From NCBI RefSeq assembly GCF_001295975.1, contig NZ_LJHU01000058.1:36186-100185 (forward strand): DNA of 64,000 nucleotides, given 5' to 3'. Both the position numbers and the translations under genes were made by a program. The DNA comes from Brevundimonas sp. AAP58. Its GTDB lineage: Bacteria; Pseudomonadota; Alphaproteobacteria; Caulobacterales; Caulobacteraceae. This document shows, in pieces, positions 32,169-39,516 of the stretch. The first letter of the stretch is position 1. Every line of letters begins with the position of its first letter. The notes below the pieces were generated by a model. The model searched no databases and had not been told where the DNA came from. It saw nothing but the letters and a program-made list of their open reading frames with translations.

Positions 32169-32558
32169 CTATACCGCAGGCTTCACGTCGGTGTGAACGA
32201 AGTCGTCGCCCTTGAAGAGCAGCGGCAGGCCGGTGCTCTTGGACAAGGCGTAGGATATACAGTCCGCATAGTTCAGGCTCGCACGATGACGCCCTTTTCC
32301 GAAACGTCTGAAGGCCTCAAGCGCTAGGCGTGAATGTCGTTCATCGAAGGGAACGATCGTTGCCTTCGCGTCAGCCAGCAGGGCGGTGAGTTCCGCCAGT
32401 CCTGTTTCGCCCCGTCGGCTGACCGTGACCATCGACACCTCGAACAACGTGGCCGCGCCAATCAGGACGGAAGGGGCCTCGACCAGAAGCCTGCCGAAGT
32501 GCTCTGCCTCCGCCTCGTTCTGCAGGATGGCCAGGAGGGAAGAGCTATCGACGACCAT
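32169..32558 (-). CDS. vapC: PIN-domain ribonuclease toxin VapC
   Basis: 129 residues, PIN fold with the acidic metal-binding residues at MVVDSSSLLAIL (Asp4), FEVSMV (Glu), NYADCISYAL (Asp) and FKGDDFVHTD (Asp). VapC toxins cut tRNA or rRNA. The start codon overlaps the stop of the antitoxin gene (ATGA), typical of VapBC operons. Base composition is lower in G+C than the neighbouring genes, suggesting recent acquisition. The RNA target cannot be inferred. Confidence 0.92.
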   Translation of the reverse strand: MVVDSSSLLAILQNEAEAEHFGRLLVEAPSVLIGAATLFEVSMVTVSRRGETGLAELTALLADAKATIVPFDERHSRLALEAFRRFGKGRHRASLNYADCISYALSKSTGLPLLFKGDDFVHTDVKPAV

Positions 32559-32815
32559 CAGGTCGGCAGACCGTTCTCGTCCCAGCCCATGATCTCGTCA
32601 TCGGTACGATGGTCAAGGATGGGGAGGGCTGCGCTTCGCCTAGCGATCTCCAGAATGCGAGCAACCCGGTCAGCAGGATCACCGCGCTTAAGCCGTTCGC
32701 GCTCCAGGCGCTCGCTGAGCGCGGTTCGCACGGCTACCGTCAGGCTTTCTCCCGTCAGGTTGGCGACCTGGCGAGCGAGGGAGTCGGTTTCGCGGTCTTT
32801 TAGACTGAGCGCCAT
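32558..32815 (-). CDS. vapB: VapB-type antitoxin
   Basis: 85 residues. The N-terminal part (LSLKDRETDSLARQVANLTG) is the DNA-binding region of the Rv0623-like VapB family, with a C-terminal segment that would thread along VapC. First gene of the pair and overlapping it by one base. A short palindrome (TTTCTAGAAA) sits 11 bases upstream of its start and may be the autoregulatory operator. Confidence 0.9.
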   Translation of the reverse strand: MALSLKDRETDSLARQVANLTGESLTVAVRTALSERLERERLKRGDPADRVARILEIARRSAALPILDHRTDDEIMGWDENGLPT

Positions 32816-32825
32816 CTCGGCGACC

Positions 32826-32835
32826 TTTCTAGAAA
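32826..32835. promoter_or_regulatory. Candidate VapBC operator palindrome
   Basis: TTTCTAGAAA, a perfect 10-bp palindrome 11 bases upstream of the vapB start. Placement fits autoregulation by the VapBC complex, but it is short and unsupported otherwise. Confidence 0.35.
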
Positions 32836-32935
32836 CGATACCAAGTTATAGATCACGAGCGAGGAAGCGGCAACGCGGCCGCTCCCCTTCGCCAAGGGAT
32901 CGGTCTAGACAGCGCGCCGGACGACAGGAGACCCC

Positions 32936-34075
32936 ATGGATTTCGCCCTCACCGACGACCAGCGCGCCATCCAGGACGCCGCGCGCGCCTTCGCCGAGGC
33001 CGAGCTGGCGCCCCATTCGGCCGAGTGGGACGAGACCAAGCACTTCCCCGTAGACGTCATGCGCCGCGCGGCTGAGACGGGCTTCGCCGCCATCTATGCG
33101 GGCGAGGAGCACGGCGGTATGGCGCTGGGCCGGGTCGAGGCGGCGGTGATCTTCGAGGAGCTGTCGCGCGGCGACGTGTCGACGGCCGCCTTCATCTCGA
33201 TCCACAACATGGCGACCTGGATGATCGACAGCTTCGGCTCGGACGATTTGCGGGCCCGCTATGTGCCGCGTCTGGCGATGATGGAACTGATCGCCAGCTA
33301 TTGCCTGACCGAGCCGGGCTCAGGCTCGGACGCGGCGGCGATGCGGACGACGGCAACGCGCGACGGCGATCACTTCGTCCTGAACGGGTCTAAGGCCTTC
33401 ATCTCTGGCGCGGGGACCAGCGACATCTATGTCGTCATGGCGCGGACGGGCGAGGCGGGGCCCAAGGGCATCTCGGCCTTCGTGGTCGAGAAGGAGACGC
33501 CGGGCCTGAGCTTCGGCGCGCAGGAAAAGAAGATGGGCTGGAACAACCAGCCTACGGCGGTCGTGTCGTTCGATGACTGCCGCGTGCCGGCCGCCAACCT
33601 CCTGGGCAAGGAAGGCGACGGCTTCCGCTACGCCATGATGGGTCTGGACGGCGGGCGGCTGAACATCGCGGCCTGCTCGCTGGGCGGAGCGCGGCTGGCG
33701 CTCGAGACGGCCCAGGCCTACGTCGCTACGCGAAAACAGTTCGGCAGGGCATTGAACGAGTTTCAGAACGTCCAGTTCAAGCTCGCCGATATGGCGACCC
33801 AGCTGGAGGCGGCGCGACTGATGGTGCTGCGCGGGGCCTGGGCCATCGACACCGGCCATCCCGAGAAGACCAAGTGGTGCGCCATGGCCAAGCGGCTGGC
33901 CACCGACGCCTGCTTCCAGATCGCCGACGAGGCGCTGCAGCTGCACGGGGGCTACGGCTACCTGAAGGACTATCCGCTGGAACGGATCGTGCGCGACCTG
34001 CGGGTGCACCGCATTCTGGAAGGCACCAACGAGATCATGCGGGTCATCACGGCCCGCGAGATGATGCGCCAATAG
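32936..34075 (+). CDS. Acyl-CoA dehydrogenase, isobutyryl-CoA dehydrogenase-like
   Basis: FAD-dependent oxidation of an acyl-CoA thioester. 379 residues. FAD/substrate motifs include YCLTEPGSGSDAAAM and FISGAGTSDIYVVMARTG; the C-terminal catalytic segment is HRILEGTNEIMRVI with the base glutamate at its start. The early segment FEELSRGDVSTAAFISIHNM is close to mammalian ACAD8, which points to branched-chain (valine) catabolism. It is a single gene here without other valine-pathway genes around it; methylmalonyl-CoA epimerase lies 23 kb away. Confidence 0.9.
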   Translation: MDFALTDDQRAIQDAARAFAEAELAPHSAEWDETKHFPVDVMRRAAETGFAAIYAGEEHGGMALGRVEAAVIFEELSRGDVSTAAFISIHNMATWMIDSFGSDDLRARYVPRLAMMELIASYCLTEPGSGSDAAAMRTTATRDGDHFVLNGSKAFISGAGTSDIYVVMARTGEAGPKGISAFVVEKETPGLSFGAQEKKMGWNNQPTAVVSFDDCRVPAANLLGKEGDGFRYAMMGLDGGRLNIAACSLGGARLALETAQAYVATRKQFGRALNEFQNVQFKLADMATQLEAARLMVLRGAWAIDTGHPEKTKWCAMAKRLATDACFQIADEALQLHGGYGYLKDYPLERIVRDLRVHRILEGTNEIMRVITAREMMRQ

Positions 34076-34146
34076 GGCGGCGGCCCTCGACGCCGGGGGT
34101 CAAAGCCCTGTAAATCCGCCGCAGTTCAGCCGCTCCGAGACCGACC

Positions 34147-34452
34147 ATGCTTGCCCGCATCTATCGCCCCGCCAAGACCGCCATGCAGTCCGGCAAGGCC
34201 AAGACCAAGGACTGGCGGCTGGAGTTCGAGCCGGCCTCGGCACGCACCATCGACCCGCTGATGGGCTGGACCAGCTCAACCGATATGAACGGCCAGGTCC
34301 GCCTGTCCTTCGAGACCAAGGAGGAGGCGATCGCCTACGCCGAGCGTCACGGCATCGCCTTTCGCCTGCATGAACCGCAGGAACCGCCGGTGATTCTGAA
34401 GGCCTACGCCGACAACTTCGCGCCTGGCAGAAAGCAACCCTGGACGCACTAG
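34147..34452 (+). CDS. NDUFS4-like complex I accessory subunit
   Basis: 101 residues, matching the ETC complex I subunit (NDUFS4/18 kDa) family: LARIYRPAKTAMQSGKAKTK, WRLEFEPASARTIDPLMGWT, QVRLSFETKEEAIAYAERHG. In alphaproteobacteria this protein binds the peripheral arm of complex I, as its mitochondrial homologue does. It is encoded away from the nuo operon, which is normal. Confidence 0.93.
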   Translation: MLARIYRPAKTAMQSGKAKTKDWRLEFEPASARTIDPLMGWTSSTDMNGQVRLSFETKEEAIAYAERHGIAFRLHEPQEPPVILKAYADNFAPGRKQPWTH

Positions 34453-34481
34453 TAGGTGCGGCTACCGCTCGCGACGCGGTC

Positions 34482-34547
34482 GCTCGCTGCTTGAGCCGCG
34501 CTCTGGGCGGCTAATGCTCGGCGCGCGGCGGCTCGCGGCTTGAGCCG
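34482..34547. repeat. Short imperfect direct repeat before tRNA-Arg
   Basis: GCTCGCTGCTTGAGCCG (34482-34498) recurs as GCTCGCGGCTTGAGCCG (34531-34547), 16 of 17 bases identical, with a 49-base period. It fills the gap between the NDUFS4-like gene and tRNA-Arg. Confidence 0.6.
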
Positions 34548-34580
34548 GCGGGTGGTTGCCGCTACCCCCACTTCCCATCA

Positions 34581-34657
34581 GCGCCCTTAGCTCAGCTGGA
34601 TAGAGCACCCGCCTTCTAAGCGGACGGTCGCAGGTTCGAATCCTGCAGGGCGCGCCA
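34581..34657 (+). tRNA. tRNA-Arg (anticodon UCU)
   Basis: 77 bases including CCA. Acceptor GCGCCCT pairs fully with AGGGCGC; D stem GCTC/GAGC; anticodon loop CTTCTAA gives TCT; T arm GCAGG-TTCGAAT-CCTGC. The anticodon stem CCCGC/GCGGA has a C-A mismatch at the 27-43 pair. A small gene starts 17 bases downstream. Confidence 0.95.
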
Positions 34658-34674
34658 TTTTTCCGAGGAAGCAC

Positions 34675-34935
34675 ATGGCCGACATCCGAAACCAGGTTCT
34701 CAAAGGTCGGCAGGAACTTGACGGAAACACCTATTACGAATGCGAATTCCGCAATGCCGTCCTGGTGTTCAGGGGTGTTCGGCTGCCCGGGTTCTCAAAC
34801 TGTCGCTTCACTCAGAGCCGATTCGCCTTCGAGGACAGCGCCGCCATGACCGTGAACTTCCTGCGGGGGATGCTTCAGCCGCAGACCGGCATGCGCGGCT
34901 TCGTCACCGGGATGATGCCGGAAATCGAGGGCTAG
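34675..34935 (+). CDS. Small uncharacterised protein
   Basis: 86 residues, ATG 34675 with GAGGAAG ribosome-binding site. No family recognised. The sequence (NTYYECEFRNAVLVFRG, CRFTQSRFAFEDSAAMT) has the alternating pattern of a beta-strand-rich, perhaps pentapeptide-repeat-like fold. Adjacent to tRNA-Arg and convergent, by a four-base overlap, with the PLP enzyme gene. Confidence 0.72.
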   Translation: MADIRNQVLKGRQELDGNTYYECEFRNAVLVFRGVRLPGFSNCRFTQSRFAFEDSAAMTVNFLRGMLQPQTGMRGFVTGMMPEIEG

Positions 34936-36095
34936 GCGCGTAGGGCGGCGAAAGCCTGTTCAAGGTCGGCGATCAGGTCGGCGGGGTCCTCCAGCCCGAT
35001 GTGCAGGCGCAGAAGCGGCCCCTCCAGATTCGGCGCGGCGTTTCGAAACGCGAGTTGGGGGGTCTCATGGGTCGCCAGGCTCTCGAACCCGCCCCAGGAG
35101 TAGCCGAGACCGAACAGGGTCAGGGCTTCCAGGAACGCTTCTGCGGCGCGCGCGTCCCCGCCGTTGAGAACCACGCCGAGGATCGAGGCCCCGCCAGTGT
35201 AATCGCGGAACCAGATTGGATGGCCCGGATCGCCTGGCAGGGCGGGGTGGAAAACCCGGGCGACGTCTGGACGCGCGGATAGCCATTCGGCCACCTTGAA
35301 CGCCGATCGGGCCTGCTCGGCATAACGGACGGGCAGGGTCCGCAGGCCCCGGAGTGCCAGCCAGGCGTCGTCAGGTGAAACGCACAGGCCAAGATCTTCG
35401 ACCGTCGTCCCGATCGCCTTGGCGACGGCGGGGTCGCTGGCGCAGACGGAGCCCAGGAGCAGGTCCGAATGTCCGGCGGCGTATTTGGTGAGGGCCTGGA
35501 TGCTAACGTCCACACCGTGGGCAAGGGGCTTGAAGGCAAGGCCTGCCGCCCAGGTGTTGTCCATGACGGTCAGGACGTCCTGCGCGCGGGCGGCTGCGGC
35601 CAGAGTTGGGACGTCGGTCATCTCGAACGTCAGAGAGGCGGGCGATTCGATAAGGATCAGGCGGGTCCGCTCGGTTCTCAGCGCCATGATGTGCTCGACC
35701 GAGGCGTCCGGCGCATGGAAGCGCGTTGTCACGCCCCGAGATGCCAGATGACGAGTGAGGAAGCGCCGCACGGGACCGTAGACGGCGTCTGTCGTGATCA
35801 CCTCGTCGCCCGGCCTCGTCAGAGCCAGGATCGGCACGGTGACGGCCGAGAGACCCGACGGCGTCAGCCAGCAGTGCTTGGTGCCCTCGAGATCGGCGAC
35901 CGCTTCTCGCAACGCCGCCTGCGAGGCTGTTCCATCAATTCCATAGACTGGCCCCAGACTGTCGTCGCGCATGTCGGCGACCTGGTCTGACAGCAGGGTC
36001 GAAGCCCGCTCGATCGGCGGGCTCACCGGCCGACGCCCCCTGCCGCGCCGCGTGGCCGAGGCGATCAGACGGGTTCGGTCGGAAAGGCGGTCCAT
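34932..36095 (-). CDS. metC: PLP-dependent cystathionine beta-lyase-like enzyme
   Basis: 387 residues from ATG at 36095; an upstream TTG at 36128 is a weaker alternative. Cys/Met-metabolism PLP family: YGIDGTASQAALREAVADLE, the cofactor-stacking region TDAVYGPVRRF, aspartate in VMDNTWAAGLAF, and the Schiff-base lysine in SIQALTKYAAGHSDLLLGS. This family cleaves cystathionine or related thioethers; the beta-lyase role is the most likely but a gamma-lyase or synthase role is not excluded. Divergent from the substrate-binding lipoprotein gene, with a hairpin between them. Confidence 0.85.
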   Translation of the reverse strand: MDRLSDRTRLIASATRRGRGRRPVSPPIERASTLLSDQVADMRDDSLGPVYGIDGTASQAALREAVADLEGTKHCWLTPSGLSAVTVPILALTRPGDEVITTDAVYGPVRRFLTRHLASRGVTTRFHAPDASVEHIMALRTERTRLILIESPASLTFEMTDVPTLAAAARAQDVLTVMDNTWAAGLAFKPLAHGVDVSIQALTKYAAGHSDLLLGSVCASDPAVAKAIGTTVEDLGLCVSPDDAWLALRGLRTLPVRYAEQARSAFKVAEWLSARPDVARVFHPALPGDPGHPIWFRDYTGGASILGVVLNGGDARAAEAFLEALTLFGLGYSWGGFESLATHETPQLAFRNAAPNLEGPLLRLHIGLEDPADLIADLEQAFAALRA

Positions 36096-36156
36096 TCGGC
36101 GCTCCACGGGTTGCGATCCGTCGTCCAAAGGCCTCTATAGCGACCGGGGCGCGAGC

Positions 36157-36174
36157 CGACGACGCGAGTCGTCG
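36157..36174. other. Hairpin with GNRA-type loop in divergent region
   Basis: CGACGAC-GCGA-GTCGTCG, 7-bp perfect stem with a GCGA loop, between the divergent metC-like and lipoprotein starts. No T-run. It may be a 5'-leader element or a regulator site. Confidence 0.4.
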
Positions 36175-36197
36175 CCAACCGTGACGCGGGACGGATC

Positions 36198-37307
36198 ATG
36201 GGTGTGAGTGCAGGTCGGGTTTCGCTTTGGGCCGTGTCGCTGGCCGCCGTCCTGACATTGGCCGCTTGCGGGCGTGACGCAGAGCCGGACGCCCCCGCCG
36301 AAACGACAGGTGCGACCCCGGCGACGACATCGACCGAAGCCGTCGAAAGTCCGACGCTTCAGGCCATCCAGCGGCGCGGGCGTCTGAACTGCGGCGTTCA
36401 TCAGGGGCTCGTGGGCTTCGCCTATACCGACAATCGCGGGCAGTGGCGGGGCTTCGACGCCGACTTCTGTCGGGGGCTGGCCGCCGCCATCTTCGGCGAT
36501 CCGAACGCGGTGCGCTTCGTGCCCCTGACGGCGGAGAATCGGTTCGAGGCCCTGCAGGACGGCCGCATTGATGTTCTTTGGCGCAACACCTCTTGGACCA
36601 TGGAGCGCGACACGGGCGGCCAGCTGAGCTTCGCCGGCATCAACTACTACGACGGCCAGGGCTTCCTCGTGCGCCGATCGCTGGACCTGGCCAGCGCTGC
36701 CGAACTGAACGGCGCGCGGGTCTGCGTCCAGTCCGGTTCGACCAGCGCGCTGAATGCCGAGGACTACTTCCGCAGCCGGGGCATTGAATACGAAGCCGTG
36801 GTCATGCCGACCGAGGAGGCCGCGCGTCAGGCCTATGGCCGCGAGGACTGCGACGCCTTCTCCGCAGACATCTCGGCCCTGGCGGCGGCGCGCACCACGT
36901 TGTCGGACCCGGCCCAGCATGTTCTCCTGCCCGAAGTGATCTCCAAAGAGCCGCTGGGGCCGGTCACGCGACGCGGCGACGAGCAGTGGACGGCCATCGT
37001 CCGCTGGACCCTGAACGCCCTGATCCTGGCCGAGGAATACGGCGTCACCCGCGCCAACGTCGACGAACAGGTAGAAGGGGCCCGCGACCCGCGCGTGCGC
37101 CGTCTGCTGGGCGCGGAAGGCGAGTTCGGCCAACGGCTGGGCCTGCCCGCCACCTGGGCTGCCGATGCCGTGGGCGCGGTCGGGAACTATGGCGAAATCT
37201 TCGAGCGGAATCTGGGGGCGCAATCGCCTCTCGACCTCGCGCGCGGTCTGAATGCACAATGGAACGCTCGACCGGACGGCCTGATCTACGGCCTGCCGGT
37301 CCGCTGA
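36198..37307 (+). CDS. Amino-acid ABC transporter-type substrate-binding lipoprotein (orphan)
   Basis: 369 residues. Signal peptide ending in the lipobox LAAC (cysteine at residue 24), a low-complexity Pro/Thr/Ala linker to about residue 50, then a family 3 periplasmic binding fold: LQAIQRRGRLNCGVHQGLVG, GFDADFCRGLAAAIFGDP, RIDVLWRNTSWTMERD and DAFSADISALAA, closest to AapJ/general L-amino-acid-binding proteins. No ABC permease or ATPase gene is nearby. Instead a DAACS symporter gene follows 48 bases downstream in the same orientation, so the two may be cotranscribed. Confidence 0.9.
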   Translation: MGVSAGRVSLWAVSLAAVLTLAACGRDAEPDAPAETTGATPATTSTEAVESPTLQAIQRRGRLNCGVHQGLVGFAYTDNRGQWRGFDADFCRGLAAAIFGDPNAVRFVPLTAENRFEALQDGRIDVLWRNTSWTMERDTGGQLSFAGINYYDGQGFLVRRSLDLASAAELNGARVCVQSGSTSALNAEDYFRSRGIEYEAVVMPTEEAARQAYGREDCDAFSADISALAAARTTLSDPAQHVLLPEVISKEPLGPVTRRGDEQWTAIVRWTLNALILAEEYGVTRANVDEQVEGARDPRVRRLLGAEGEFGQRLGLPATWAADAVGAVGNYGEIFERNLGAQSPLDLARGLNAQWNARPDGLIYGLPVR

Positions 37308-37355
37308 CCACAACGAGCCGACCCGCCAGTCGCGGGTGGCGCCTTCGGGGGATGT

Positions 37356-38678
37356 ATGGACACGACGAAACGCGGCGGGATCCCGCTTCATTGGCTGATG
37401 CTGCTGGGCTTCGTGGTCGGACTGGGGGCGGGGCTTTACGTCAACCAGTTCGTCGGGCCTGAGACCCCCTGGGTCCAGTGGCTGACCGAGAACGTGACCG
37501 GGCCGGCGGGACAGATCTTCCTGCGGCTGCTGTTCATGCTGGTCATTCCGCTGCTGTTCTCGGCCCTGGTCGTCGGCGTGGCGGAGATGGGCGATCTGAA
37601 GTCGCTGGGGCGCGCTGGGTTCAAGACCCTGGCCCTGACCGTCGTCGTCTCGACGATCGCGGTCATCATCGGTCTGGCGCTGGTCAACTACTTCCGGCCG
37701 GGCGACGGCGTCGATCCGGCGTTGGCCCAGCGGCTGCTGGCGGAAGGCGCCGACGGTGCCGCCAGCATCGTCGAGAATGCGCCCGAAAGCGTGCAGTTCG
37801 GCCAATTCTTCCTTGACCTGATCCCGTCCAACATCTTCACGGCGGCGGCGGACAACCAGATCCTTCCGATCATGATCTTCGCCCTGCTGTTCGGCATCGG
37901 CCTGGTCATGGCGCGGGGGCCCAATGTCGAGCACCTGAAAGTCACCATCGAGGGCATCCTCGAGGTGACGATGAAGCTCATCAACATGGTCATCAAGCTG
38001 GCGCCCATCGCCATCGCCTGCCTGATGTTCAACCTCGCGGCCTTGTTCGGCTGGGACCTGCTGGTGCGTCTGGCGGCCTTCGTGGGCGTGGCCGTCGGGG
38101 CCATGGCGATCCACATGTTCGTGGTCTATCCGCTGGTCGTGATGATCGGGGCGGGCAGGAACCCGCTGTGGTTCTTCAAGGGCGTGCAGCGGCCCATGCT
38201 GGTCGCCTTCACCACAGCCTCCTCTAACGCCACGCTTCCGGTGGCGCTGAAGGCGGCGGAGGAGGAGCTGAAGCTTCCCCGCAAGATATCCCGCTTCGTC
38301 CTGACGGTCGGAGCCACCGCCAACCAAAACGGCACGGCCCTGTTTGAGGGCGTCACTGTTCTGTTCCTGGCCCAGTTCTTCGGCATCGAGCTGTCGATCA
38401 CTCAGCAGGTGGTAGTGATGCTGGTCTGCATCCTCGGCGGCGTGGGCACGGCGGGCGTGCCAGCAGGGTCCCTGCCGGTCATCGCCATGATCCTGGTCAT
38501 GGTCGGGATTCCGCCTGAGGGCATCGGCCTGATCCTGGGCGTCGACCGGTTCCTGGACATGTGCCGCACCGTGCTGAACGTGACCGGCGACCTCGTGTTG
38601 GCCACTGTCGTCTCGCGCGGCGAGAAGGACGAGCCGGTCGCGCCGGAGCCTCAGCCGACCGTGGCGAGCGTCGCCTGA
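37356..38678 (+). CDS. Dicarboxylate/amino acid:cation symporter (DAACS, GltPh-like)
   Basis: 440 residues with eight or more transmembrane segments and two re-entrant loops. Signatures are [10 protein letters not shown] (HP1), [10 protein letters not shown] (the NMDGT region, here with Met-Asp replaced by Gln-Asn) and [19 protein letters not shown] (TM8), the last conserving the Asp and Arg that contact an acidic substrate and the sodium-site Asp of GltPh. Likely a cation-driven dicarboxylate or glutamate/aspartate importer, but the changed NMDGT motif leaves ion coupling open. Directly downstream of the substrate-binding lipoprotein gene. Confidence 0.93.
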   Translation: MDTTKRGGIPLHWLMLLGFVVGLGAGLYVNQFVGPETPWVQWLTENVTGPAGQIFLRLLFMLVIPLLFSALVVGVAEMGDLKSLGRAGFKTLALTVVVSTIAVIIGLALVNYFRPGDGVDPALAQRLLAEGADGAASIVENAPESVQFGQFFLDLIPSNIFTAAADNQILPIMIFALLFGIGLVMARGPNVEHLKVTIEGILEVTMKLINMVIKLAPIAIACLMFNLAALFGWDLLVRLAAFVGVAVGAMAIHMFVVYPLVVMIGAGRNPLWFFKGVQRPMLVAFTTASSNATLPVALKAAEEELKLPRKISRFVLTVGATANQNGTALFEGVTVLFLAQFFGIELSITQQVVVMLVCILGGVGTAGVPAGSLPVIAMILVMVGIPPEGIGLILGVDRFLDMCRTVLNVTGDLVLATVVSRGEKDEPVAPEPQPTVASVA

Positions 38679-38682
38679 TCTG

Positions 38683-39516
38683 TCAGGAGCCGGTGACGAC
38701 GGGGGTGTCCTCGCGGCTCCCCCATTCGGCCCAGGCCCCGTCGTACAGCGCGCTGTCCTGACCCAGTTCGGCGAGGGCCAGCGTCAGGACGGCTGCCGTC
38801 ACGCCCGAGCCGCAGCTGGTGATGATCGGCCGGTCGAAGGTCACGCCGGCCTGGCGAAAGCGATCACGCAGAGCGCCAGCGGGCAGGAGGCGCCCTTCAG
38901 CGTCCAGTACCGACTTGAACGGCACGTTCAGCGCGCCCGGCATGTGGCCAGATCTCATTCCAGGACGGGGTTCGGCGGCCTCTCCCGAAAAGCGCGCAGC
39001 CGGGCGGGCGTCAAGGATCTGGGCGTCGCCGGTCAGGGCGGCCAGCACCATCGGCATGTCGGCCACTGCCCCGCGACGGCGGCCGGGCGTGAAGACGGCG
39101 GGCGTCGGCGGCTTCATCGGACCTGAGGCCAGCGACCGGGCCTCGGCGCGCCACTTCGGCAGGCCGCCGTCCAGCACGCGCACGTCTTCGGCCCCCATCA
39201 GGCGGAAGGTCCACCAGACCCGGGCGGCGGAGAACAGGCCCTGGGTGTCGTAGACCACGATCTGGTGGCTCGCGGTGATGCCCAGCGCGCCCGCGGCCTG
39301 CGCGAAAGCTGCGGCGTCGGGCAGCATGTGCGGCAGATCCGTCGTGTGGTCAGAGACGGCGTCGAGGTCGAAGAAGACCGCGCCTGGAATGCGCATCTGC
39401 TCGAATTCGGCGCGGGCGTCGCGGCCATCCAGGTGCCAGCTGGCGTCGACGATGTTCAGGTCCGGCGCGTTCAGTTGGCCAGCGAGGTCTTCGGTCGAGA
39501 TAAGAAAGGATGCCAT
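38683..39516 (-). CDS. sseA: Sulfurtransferase (3-mercaptopyruvate/thiosulfate type)
   Basis: 277 residues from ATG at 39516. Two rhodanese domains: the inactive N-terminal one with [20 protein letters not shown] and [14 protein letters not shown], and the catalytic C-terminal one with [20 protein letters not shown] and the active-site loop CGSGVTA, which is of the mercaptopyruvate type. It transfers sulfane sulfur to thiol acceptors. The start codon overlaps, on the opposite strand, the start codon of the photolyase gene. Confidence 0.92.
   Translation of the reverse strand: MASFLISTEDLAGQLNAPDLNIVDASWHLDGRDARAEFEQMRIPGAVFFDLDAVSDHTTDLPHMLPDAAAFAQAAGALGITASHQIVVYDTQGLFSAARVWWTFRLMGAEDVRVLDGGLPKWRAEARSLASGPMKPPTPAVFTPGRRRGAVADMPMVLAALTGDAQILDARPAARFSGEAAEPRPGMRSGHMPGALNVPFKSVLDAEGRLLPAGALRDRFRQAGVTFDRPIITSCGSGVTAAVLTLALAELGQDSALYDGAWAEWGSREDTPVVTGS

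Noticed and set aside
36096..36197. SAM or other riboswitch in front of the metC-like gene
   Set aside because: Only one simple hairpin is present; no multi-helix or conserved core is visible.
36135..38327. 730-residue minus-strand open frame opposite the lipoprotein and symporter
   Set aside because: Same artefact; the sense proteins carry signal peptide, lipobox and DAACS motifs.
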